NCBI GenBank assembly: GCA_037447655.1
Contig: JBBHKE010001795.1
Location: forward strand, 1 to 28,167
DNA length: 28,167 bases
From: Zygnema cylindricum
Taxonomy: Eukaryota > Streptophyta > Zygnematophyceae > Zygnematales > Zygnemataceae
Direction: 5' to 3'
Part shown: one piece after another, positions 1 through 10,100 of the stretch
Position numbering within the stretch: the first letter of the stretch is position 1
Layout: each line of letters opens with the position of its first letter
Notes under the pieces: generated by a model
Databases searched by the model: none
What the model saw: only the letters and a program-made list of their open reading frames with translations
What the model was told of the DNA's origin: nothing
Position numbers and translations under genes: made by a program

Positions 1-131
1 CTGTAAAATCTTTGCCGGAAAGAAATACGGTTTTTTCCTGAAAGTCAGCAGAGTGAAGGAGATCTCTGAGGTACATTGACGAGGTACACTTGTGAAGTAC
101 ACGTACGTCATACGCAGGTACGATTTTACAG
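1..131. repeat. short inverted-repeat segment at window edge
   Basis: The first ten bases, CTGTAAAATC, recur as a perfect inverted copy at 122-131. The interior is rich in GTAC-containing words. It could be a small foldback element, but the left end coincides with the window edge, so neither its true boundary nor a target duplication can be seen. Chance is also possible. Confidence 0.25.
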
Positions 132-1445
132 ACGAAAAAGGTCGGTTTCCAGATATTCGATGATTTTTGAGATTTGGTAGTCAGACTACGTGGAGCCACT
201 CATATCAGAACACGTATGTTAATCTTTTTGACAAAAGATACTCGATGTACCCGAGGCCTCTGTAAGACATAAATTTTTGTGTCCGTACTATTACAGAGAC
301 CTCCTCGTGTAACCATACTCCAAATAATTAATCATTACAATTTCAGAATTAGTACTTTTTTGTCGGTTACATTTTGCGGCGTCTACATTTAAGTCACGGA
401 ACGAAAATCACGGCTTACGTATTAGACAATTTGACTTTTTCGCTAAAATAACATATTATAAAAAAATAAAAAAAATATATTTAAAAAATACTATACAACG
501 CGACATATATCGCGATGGTTTATGTTGGTCTCGGTACGATATATCGATGATCCTACTCGATCGATATTCAATATATTGAATATCGAGATTATCGCGATAT
601 GAATTTACCCGATACCCAACACTAATTGTATCACCTTTTGGTCACGTGTTATAATATCGTACTAAAATGATATTTTTTCCTGAATATCGTATATTTACTT
701 TTTGTGACGCATATATTGTATTATATTTTCAGCACGATATCTTTTCGACATATCGCACATTATATTGGTCCTCATATATATCGTACTAAATATTTCGTAT
801 TTTTTGCATGTTGTAATTTCTTGACGTTTTGCTTACGTGGCGGAGCTTTCCAAGCATTTTCGTCGTTTTGTCACGTCACGTCACGACACATTTCACCAAG
901 GTTTATAATCGTCCGTACAGTCGCAATTTTAAACCGGAAAATTATAAAATACTAAAGATAGCAACCCGCACGAAAAGCGCCATGCATGACTCAAAAAAAA
1001 TAAAATTAATATAAAATAACATAGCCGTATTTTTGGTTATTTTATTTTATTAATATAAATTGTATAGCCATTGTTATAAAAACATCGCCTAACCGTCCGT
1101 AGTTACTATTTTTTCTTTCGCACTTTATTTTTTCGCCCTTATCGTTAATTTAGGGTTTTTATTTTCCCACTTTTCCACACTAATAATGGTCCTTCCGATA
1201 AATGAAAACCCAAATATCTCAAAATAAATCTTCATAAAAATTTCAAATAATTACTTTAAAAAATCGCGAATAATTACAAAAAAGGAAAAAAAAAATAATA
1301 AATAAATAAATAAATAAATAAATTGTTAAAACTTTATATACCGGGCAGTTCCACTAAAAGTTTGTCCTTGTATGTTGAAAATACTATTTGTTCCGGAAAC
1401 CTTTTTTTTTTTTTTCTTTTGAGCGACTTTTTTTCTGCATTTTTG
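132..1445. other. AT-rich upstream region, no gene recognised
   Basis: The stretch upstream of the PDCD2-like gene is AT-rich and full of short TATCG/CGATA and GTAC words. It contains a truncated copy of an inverted-repeat element (524-624), a 26-bp palindrome (561-586) and an (AAAT)n run at about 1293-1322. The short open frames at 704-1014 begin at non-ATG codons or have no recognisable composition, and I do not regard them as genes. Part of it presumably contains the promoter of the gene starting near 1594. Confidence 0.5.
524..624 (+). mobile_element. truncated copy of the 5471-5940 inverted-repeat element
   Basis: The words GTTGGTCTCGG and CGATATATCG at 524-546 and the terminus GATACCCAACACTA at 611-624 correspond, in order and at nearly the same spacing (101 against 102 bp), to 5839-5940. 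Only the right end of the element is present. No matching left terminus (TAGTGTTG) was found upstream. A perfect 26-bp palindrome lies at 561-586 within it. Confidence 0.5.
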
Positions 1446-1535
1446 TTTTTAGGGTTTTTGGGTTTTTAGGGTTTTTTTGTTTTAAGGGTTTTTAGGGTTT
1501 TAAAGGTTTTTAGGTTTTTTTAGGGTTTTCGGGGA
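1446..1535 (+). promoter_or_regulatory. telomere-like / telo-box-like TTTAGGGTTT cluster upstream of PDCD2-like start
   Basis: At least six degenerate TTTTTAGGG units lie 60-150 bp before the proposed ATG at 1594. On the - strand they read AAACCCTA, the plant telo-box word. Telo-boxes are known near transcription starts of plant ribosomal-protein and translation-related genes, which would suit a Tsr4-family ribosome-biogenesis gene. Similar strings recur in introns of this window, so a promoter role here is inference. It may be just another copy of the dispersed array. Confidence 0.35.
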
Positions 1536-1593
1536 TTACAGGTTGTAGAAAAAGGGAAAAAAAAAAAAAAATTGGGAGAGGTCCCTTGAAAGA

Positions 1594-1599
1594 ATGAAG
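1594..1599 (+). CDS. PDCD2L: tentative exon 1 of PDCD2-like gene (start codon)
   Basis: ATGAAG is directly followed by a good donor, GTAAGA, at 1600. Spliced to 2377 in phase 0 it would give a protein beginning [11 protein letters not shown], about the distance from the start usual for this family. A two-codon coding exon is uncommon, and the call rests only on the donor, the phase and the lack of a usable in-frame ATG in the next exon. Confidence 0.4.
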
Positions 1600-3180
1600 G
1601 TAAGATTTTGGATTCCATATTTATTTTGGAGAATAAAGCATTTATTTTTATATTTTTTAATTTTCTAATTTTTTAAATTACTAAACTATGAAATTATTAA
1701 ATATGAAATTAAAATCATCAAAATGCTATAAGTGTTAAAATATTTCACTAATAAGTCTTAAGAGATCTAGTAAAGTATTAAATTATAAAAAATGTCAATT
1801 GAAATTATTAAATCAACAAATATTAAATTGTTTAATTATTACATCATCAAATTTTTAAATTGTCAAATTTTTAAATTGTTAAATTTTGGAAAAAATAAAT
1901 ACAATGGAGGGGAACTTGAAAAAAAAGAAATGTTATTTAGTTTTATTATTTTATTAAATTATTAAGAAACATTTAATGATTAACTTATTAAATTATTAGA
2001 TTGATAAATTTCTAAAGAATGTTAACTAAATCATTAGAATGTCAATTGAATAATTAAAATTGATTAAATTTGTATTATTACTTTTTTTTTTTTTTTTTAT
2101 GACGATTTTTAATTTTTATTTTTGTTTATTTTATCATTAAATATCATTCAACACTTAGGGACTTGAATTAAATTATATTATTTGATTAGCAAAATAAAAA
2201 AATAGAAAATTTCCTTAAATTTTTATCTTAAGATTTCATTTGATCTTTATTAAAAAACGCTGATTTTTCGGTATCCTTTTTCTTTACCCCCCTTTTTTTG
2301 TTTCTTTTCGTTTATTTCTTTTTTTTTGTTATTCTTTTAATTTATTTGTTGTTGTTTTTTTTTTTTTTTCGGGCAGAATTCGGATGTAATTTTGGGTCTT
2401 CCGGGTGCCTGGGCCGAAACTTTTTCCGAAAAAAGTGATTTTTTTACCACAAAATGTGGGGGAGCTCCGGTGAGTTTTTCCTTTTTTTATTTTTACTCAT
2501 TAGCTTTGTTGTTGCTGTATATGTAATGAATAAATATATATATACTTATATCTATACATATATATATGCATACATATATGCATATATATATACATATAAA
2601 TATGCATACATATATATATACATACATATATATATATACATACATATATATATACATCTATATATATAGATATAAAAGTATATATATATCTATATATATA
2701 GAGAGATAGAGAGAAAGACTGATGCATAAAGAGAGAGACCTATAATGATAGAGAGAGAGCATTTATTTAGGTGGCTAAAATACATCATATAAATTTATAA
2801 ACATATTTATAAACATATACATATATGTATGCATATATATATACATACATATATGTATATGTATATATTCATTTATATATTATATATGTGTATATTATAT
2901 GCAATATTAATACATTCATCTCAAATAAAAGCACAATTAACAATTTATAGTAGATATTACTCTAAATTGTTAATATCTAATATATACATATATTATTTAT
3001 ATATATATATATACAATCTCCGCATATTATGATTCTTGTTCAATTTCTCATACTCCAGAGGAGACAAAAAGCCTACTATTGTTGGTTAGGGTTCAGTGGG
3101 AATACAAAATAAACCAATTTTAAGTTTCAGTTGAGTAGCTGATTTAATCAAAGAAAATTAATCAGGAAATGGACTCTCTC

Positions 3181-3225
<45 letters not shown>

Positions 3226-3404
3226 CTCTGTCGCTCTCTCGCTCGCTCTCTCTCTCTCTCTATCTATCTATCTCTTTATATGTATATAAATTTATTTGTA
3301 TATATTTTATATATTTATATACATATTTACACACATATATATATATATATATATATTTTCAAGCCATTTTTTAACAAATAAGATATATGTAAATAAATAA
3401 CCTG

Positions 3405-3468
<64 letters not shown>

Positions 3469-3922
3469 TGGAGTGCCTTGGATTAAAATTTAGATTTGAA
3501 CTTAATTTATTTGTTTCTTTTTTTTTCCTTTTTGTGGTAGGATTGGCCCTGGGCCCCAGGGGAAGGGGGGAGAGGGAAAGAGAGAAAGAGAGAGGATTTC
3601 CTCGAATGCGAAATTTGCAAAAAAAAAATGGCGCTCGTTTTGCAAGTGAGGAGATAAAAGTTTTTGAGTAAATAAAAATAATGATATATTTTAATTTTTC
3701 AATTAAAAAAAGAATAAATTTTATTTTTTCTATTGAAAAAAGAATGATTATTATTATTTTTTTTAATTTAAAAAAGGTATTTCTTTATTTTCTATTAAAA
3801 AACTGATGATAAATATAAATGTTTTTCATTTAACATTAAATAAAATTTAATAAATAGCTTTGTTGATAATCTTGTTGATTAAAAAAAATAACTTCTCTCT
3901 CGTCAGTGCTGTTCTCTCTCTC

Positions 3923-3963
<41 letters not shown>

Positions 3964-6281
3964 CGCTCTCTCTTCTCCCTCTCTCCGTCCCTCTCTCCCG
4001 TCCATCTTCCTCCCCGTTTTCTCTCTCTCCCTTCTCTTTCCCTCTATTTCTTTCTCTCTCTCTTATCTTTTGCACATCCTCCCTCCCTCCCTTTCTCCCC
4101 TTCCTTTCCCCTCCCTCCCCTCTGCTTTTAGACATATCTGATGTTTTTTTCCTCTCCAACCCTCTCTCCTCTCCCTCCGCCCTGTCCCCTCCCTTCCCTC
4201 CACCTAACCTTTCTCCTCTCTCCTCTCTCTCTCTCTCCCCCCCCCATCCTCTATCCTCTCCCTGCCCTTTTTCGCCTCTCTTCCCCTTCTACCCCACCTT
4301 TTTTCCTCCCTTCTCTCTTTTTCTCCCTTCCATCCTCTGTCGTCTCCCTCCTCCCCCCCATCCTCTATCCTCTCCCTCCTTCCCCCCATCCTCTATCCTC
4401 TCCCTCCCTCTTTCGCCCCCCTTCTACACCACCTTTTTCCCTCCCTTCTCTCTACCTTCGAATTAATTTAACGGTCATCTCATAACTTCTGGATTCCAAC
4501 AATATGTATATTTATATATATATACATATATACATATATATAATATATAATATATAATATATATATATATATATATAATATATATACATATATATATGTA
4601 TATATATTATATATATATATATGTACAATACATATACAATATATACAATGTATATACAATATATATACACTATAATGTAGATATATACAATAGATTTAGA
4701 TCTATATATGATATTGATTTATTGTGTATTATATGGAAATTAAATATTTAAACACAGAAACCAAAATCCTTTCCAAATTTTGCACCATCGATGAAAAAGA
4801 ATGCACAGTTGTCAAACATGTTAACAACTGTGCGATAATTAACATTATTTAACATTTAACGTTTAACTTTTAACCCTTAACTTTTCACATTTCACAGTTT
4901 ACATTTCACATTCAACATTTCATATTTCACATTTCACATTTCACATTTAACATTTAACATTTAACATTTAACATTCAACATTCAACATTTCACATTTCAC
5001 ATTTACCATCTAACATCTTGAGTCTATCTCCAAGCAGAGTTCCAAGTGAAAAATATAAGTGTGGAAAGCCAGAAAAAATTACAGAAAATACCCCAAATAG
5101 ACAGATTTTTTAAGAAAATTTAGCAAATTGTAGAGGCACTCACATAGAACCTGTTATCCAAATACAATCTCACGTCCGAACATCGTTCACGTGCGACTAT
5201 TTCAAACACTCACACAACTATTTTCACAACTACTAAATAGTGTGGAAAATATTGGACATAGTTTGAACCTAGTGTCAAATTTCTACTCGTACAATTTTTT
5301 TTTTTATTTATTTCTATGAAAAACGGTACGGAACATGAGGAGAGTTCCGTTCGTGCACCATTGTCTTTTTCATTTCGCAAAGGAGCCTTTTTTAGGGCTT
5401 TTTAGGGTTTTTTACGGGTTTTTAGGGTTTTTTGGGGTTTTGAGGGTTTCTAGGGTTTTTAAGGTTTTAATAGTGTTGTGTATCGGTAGGGTTTTGCCGA
5501 TAATCGATATTTACCTTTTTTTGGCTTGCCAATAATCGATATATTGGCACGATATATCGACACTGGTGTTATCGCCGATAAAAAACCAATAATATCGATT
5601 TTTTATCGCGATAACACCAGTACCAATAACTATCGGCAATAATTGTACGGTTCAAACCGTGCGGCTGTACGGTTTATTCCATCGTGCTGAGCCGCCGTTA
5701 TTCCGTTAGATAGGGTACGGAATAGTTTGTTACACGTGGCATGCCACGCTATATACAGGGAACAATATAATACAGTATATTATAAAGTACTATTATATTG
5801 CGTACTTTATTTTTTCCACTTATCGCTGATAAGGAATTTGTTGGTCTCGGAGCGATATATCGGGACCCCTGGCCGTTCGATAACCAATAACTATCAGTAT
5901 CGGTGTTATCGCGATAAATTTCTTGCGATACACAACACTAGTTTTTAGGGTTTTTTAGGGTTTTTGCCACTAGGGCTGTGTAAGTCGTAACTCGGCAGAC
6001 ACTCATCCGTTTTTGCATTTTTAACATAATTAACATAATTAACATTGAAAATTATTAACTCTTTGCATTTTTAACATTATTCGGAATGACATCGACATTG
6101 ACATGTCATGTAAATGTCATGTCATGTAATGTCATGTCAATGACATTCCATGTAAATTTTTAGTTACATAAAATGTAGTTAAAACGTTTAAACTTTTCAT
6201 GTAGATTTCTAGTTACATGTGGCTCTTGTTACAGTTCGACATAGAAAATGACTTAATTCGAGCCACATGATGGCAGCCGAA

Positions 6282-6325
<44 letters not shown>

Positions 6326-7103
6326 CCCTGGTGGGACACCGCTCTACCTCTTCAGATGCCCTCACCAAAACTCTCTTTCCTCTCTCTCTATCTCTCCCCC
6401 CCCCCTAGGCCTATTTCCCTCTACCCCTGGTTGGCGACCGCTCTCTCTACCTCTTTGGATGCCCTCATGAAGATTGCGGAATTAAACCTGAATCGTAAGT
6501 TTCTTTTTCCCTCTCCCCCTCCCCCTCTTTTTTCACCTGTATTTCTCCTTCCCCCTGTTTTTTTTTTTTTGTTCACCTTTTATTTTTCCCCTTTTTTCTT
6601 TTTCGAATCGAATCAAATCAAATAGAATCGAGTAGAATAGAATCAAATAAAATTGAATTGAATCGTATTGAATCGAATCGAAAAGAATAGAATCGAATTG
6701 AATAGAATTGTATCGAATCAAATCGAATAGAATCGAATTGAATAGAAGCGAATAGAATTGAATTGAATCAATCGAATAAAATCGAGTAGAATAGAATCAA
6801 ATTGAGTAGAATCGTATCGAATAGAGTCGAGTAGAATCGAATCGAATTTAATAGGATCGTTTTGTATCGAATCGAATAGAATTAAATCGAATCCAATCGA
6901 ATAGAATCGAGTAGAATAGAATCGAATAGTATTGACTTGAATCGTTTCAAATTGAATTGAATACAAGCGAATAGAATTGAATCGAATCAATCGAATAGAA
7001 TCGAGTCGAATAGAATCGAATTGAATAGAATCGTATCGAATCGAATCGAATTGAATCGAATATACAACTTCTTCACATGCTCCCTTCACCTGCTCTTTCT
7101 CTC

Positions 7104-7152
<49 letters not shown>

Positions 7153-10100
7153 ATTGTGTGTTTTCTCCACATCCCTTTTTTTCAAAATTTGTCATTTTAT
7201 CCTCCGTCTCCTCCTCTCTCTCTCCCTCTCTCTCCCTCCATCCCTCCTCCCTCCCTTCCCGCCTCTCTCTCTCTCAGCTGGCGAGCCTTTCGAGTCCATC
7301 GGAGGGTGACAGCTGTCACAAATGCTGACTCAGCAAAAAAAACGGAGGACCAATCAGAAGCTGATATTAGGTAAATTCCTCTCTTCCCTCCCCATTTCCC
7401 TTGCCCCGTCTCTCTCTCTCTCCCACTCTCGATTTTTTTTTATTTCCCAATTCCTTAATTTCTTCAATTTTTTAATTTTCTCGTTTTTTTCGATTTCTCA
7501 GTAAAATAATTTGCGTTAGTGGAGTCTCAATCAATTTTAATATTTATGTATTTTTTAACATTTTAACATTTTTTTTTCGTATCCAATTTTTATGCCGACA
7601 GCGATGTCAAGCTTGACGCATGTCACACAAAGGACAAATGCCACAGATTTCTCTCTCTCTCCCTTTCTCTTGTGACAAATGTCATGAGGGACAAGTGTCA
7701 TATCGACTCTCTCTCTCTCGCCTCCCTCTTTCTCTCGTGACAAATGACACATGGGCAAATGTTACATAGTTTCTCTTTCTCTTTCTTTCTCTCCCTCTCT
7801 CTCTCACTCTCTCTTCCTCTTGTGACAAATGTCAAATATCTCTCACTTACGAGCGTCACATGGGACCAATGTCACTCTCTTTCTCTCTTTTCCTCTCTTA
7901 CTCTCTCTCTCACACTCTTCCTCGAGTGACATGCCATAGTCTCTCTTTCCCTCTTGTGACAAATGTCATCATGACGAATATTACTTGGGGACAAATGTCA
8001 GTCTCTCTTTCTCTTTCTCTCTCTCCCTCTCTCTCTCACACTCTCCTTGTGACAAATGTCATATTGTCTCTCTCTCTCTCTCGTGACAAGCGTCACATGG
8101 GACAAATGTCACTATTTGGGACAGGCAAATGGGAAGAAATGTGGAATGTTCAAATCTCTAATTTCTCTCTCGCCCCCTCTCTCTCGTGGGAATTGGAACA
8201 GGAATTTGGAAAATTTTGGAGGATTCTCGAATTTGAATACAGACAAGGAATCGTTCGAAATGAAAGGAGACTGTGGAGAAGTTGGGGGAGGAAGGGAAGG
8301 AGGAGGAGGAGAGTTTGGAGAGTTTGGAGAATATGGGGGAGGAAGGGAAGGAGGAGGAGGAGAATTTGGAGATTGGTCGACAGCTTCAGAACAGTGGGGA
8401 AGCTCATCTCAAGGGGAAAGAGGGGTAGGAGGAGGAGGGACAGGAGGAGAAATACGAGGGATAGGAGGAGAAGGAGAGGGAGAGAGAGATAGTAGTGCGG
8501 AAATCTCTTTAGAAGCTCTTTCAAAGGCTTTAATTGAAGCGGGAGAACGGGCCAATGAGAAGAGGACAGTTGGCAAATCAGTGGATAGGAGGGAGAGTGT
8601 TTTTCAAGAGTTTTCACGAGATGAGGAAATGGGGGAGAGAGGAGAGAGCAACAAGAGCGGAGGAAGAGGAGAGGGAGGTGAGGGAGGAGAGGGCGGAGAG
8701 AGAGGAGAGGGGGGAGAGGGAGGAGAGAGAGGAGAGGGAGGAGAGGGAGGAGAGAGAGGAGAGGAGGAGCAAATGAGAGAAGATTTGCCAGGTGAGTGAT
8801 CGATATTTGAAACCTTTTATTTATTTTAAACGATTGTTTTTTTAGGTGACTTAGGGTGTGTTCCCATGTTACCGTAACTTAGTCTTGTTATTGTGTTTTT
8901 TAGTGAAGATTCTCCGTACTACTTTTCAAAGTGTTCCTACGTTTGAAAACAAAATCCTTGCTTTAAAATGTGACGTGGGTACAATCTGATGACATTTACA
9001 AAATAGCGACGGTTGTAGAAGTCTAGTTTTTAGCGACATTGTAGATGTCTAGGGTTTTGTGACATTTTGACGTCATGCTCACTTGTGACAACGTCGACGT
9101 CACTAACCGCCATGGTTTCCCGATTTTGTTTTTTCGTCTTTTCTCACTCTACCTTCCACCAAACTACGCCTAAAGATAGTCAAAAGAAATATTTTTTAGA
9201 CATCTTTCGTTTTATACCATTATTGTCATGTTTTATTCCAAGAAGTGTAAGATAGAAGCGGTGGTGTGAGAGAGAGTGGGAGAGAAGCGCCTTCACGGAC
9301 TTCGCTTTTACGAAATGGCATCTTTGCTCGAGACCCCTCCACGGCCCTTATCTTTTGTCTTTTTTGGCCTTATCTTTATTTTTCCGCCTTTTCTTATTCT
9401 TTTTTCTTTCTTTACTCATTGTCTTTTCCTCATTCTTTGTCCTCTCCTTATTTTTTGTCCTTTCCTTATTTTGGCCTTTTATGGACTCTCCAACATTAAG
9501 AAAGAAGTTACAAACTGAAGAAAACCCTAAATAAGGGTGTGTTGGTATTTTCTTGTCTTTTTTGTCCAAAACAAAGCCTGGAAGGAGAAAATCTTTTGTC
9601 GTACAAAAAAATTGTGAAAACCATAGTATAATTTGCGTCATCTTGAAACTTAAAATGTACTACAGCTTGTCGTCTTGCTCTTTTTGACCCACTGCGACGT
9701 CATTCTAGCTCATTTTCAAACTTTACCTCAGAGCGACACGCGAGCCGATTTTTTATAAAGTAACGGTCGAACAACGAATAGGATTAATACTTTCGCACAT
9801 GTCGTAAAATTTTAAAACATTTTTGCAAAACGTGGAGTACACAAGAAAAAAAACCATTGTCCGTATCCAACCTGTACGGACTTTTCTCAGTAAAGTAAAG
9901 ACAAACAAGGAAGTCAAAAGAGGTTTCTCGATGAGTTTTCGTCTTAACATCTGATAATTTACAATTGAGAGAGGAAAAATTTTATAGGAAAAAATAAGAA
10001 CTGAGAAAAGCCGCAGAAAAAGTTATCTTTGTGATAATAAAAATTATTAAAAAGTAAAGAATTAGATAAATTAGATTCTAGGCAGAAGTAATGAAAAGGT

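Larger units (their letters stand above)
3646..6408 (+). other. intron 3, repeat-packed
   Basis: This 2.8 kb intron contains, in order: an AT-rich start; a nearly pure pyrimidine tract (3893-4455); TA arrays (4501-4715); a heptamer ACATTTA/ACATTTC array (4838-5016); a degenerate TTTAGGG array interrupted by a 470-bp inverted-repeat element (5471-5940); TGACATGTCA-type palindromes (6083-6150); a CT array (6282-6324); and a damaged partial copy of exon 4 (6320-6368). The acceptor CCCCCTAG ends at 6408. Confidence 0.7.

Noticed and set aside
704-1014. Two short frames upstream of the PDCD2-like gene
   Set aside because: The first starts at GTG, composition is AT-driven, and no family resemblance or splice context was seen.
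2454-3381. Tyr/Ile- and Ser/Leu-rich short frames
   Set aside because: Encoded by TA, ACATA and CT microsatellites.
3906-4485. Long open frames encoding Ser/Leu/Pro-rich peptides
   Set aside because: They lie wholly in the CT tract of intron 3. All frames are open because CT repeats lack stops, and no motif or start context supports them.
6718-7185. 155-codon - strand frame rich in Ile/Asp/Ser/Arg
   Set aside because: Direct product of the GAATC pentamer array followed by a CT array; no protein-like features.
8150-8617. Leu/Ser/Pro-rich - strand frame opposite exon 6
   Set aside because: Antisense shadow of the Gly/Glu-rich exon, whose + strand translation and splice phases match the PDCD2 family.
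8056-8799. Single 247-codon gene starting at 8056
   Set aside because: Its first 48 codons read the satellite array. The exon 5 phase and the AACAG acceptor fit a splice at 8202, so only 8202-8791 is taken as coding.
8847-8880. Possible next PDCD2-like exon after the acceptor TTTTTAG at 8846
   Set aside because: Phase is possible, but the frame gives about ten unrelated residues and a stop, with no family motif.
9202-9245. Possible exon ending at the donor GTAAGA (9246)
   Set aside because: Borders look plausible, but the translation (hydrophobic [10 protein letters not shown]) does not match the expected family segment and the flanking sequence gives no support.
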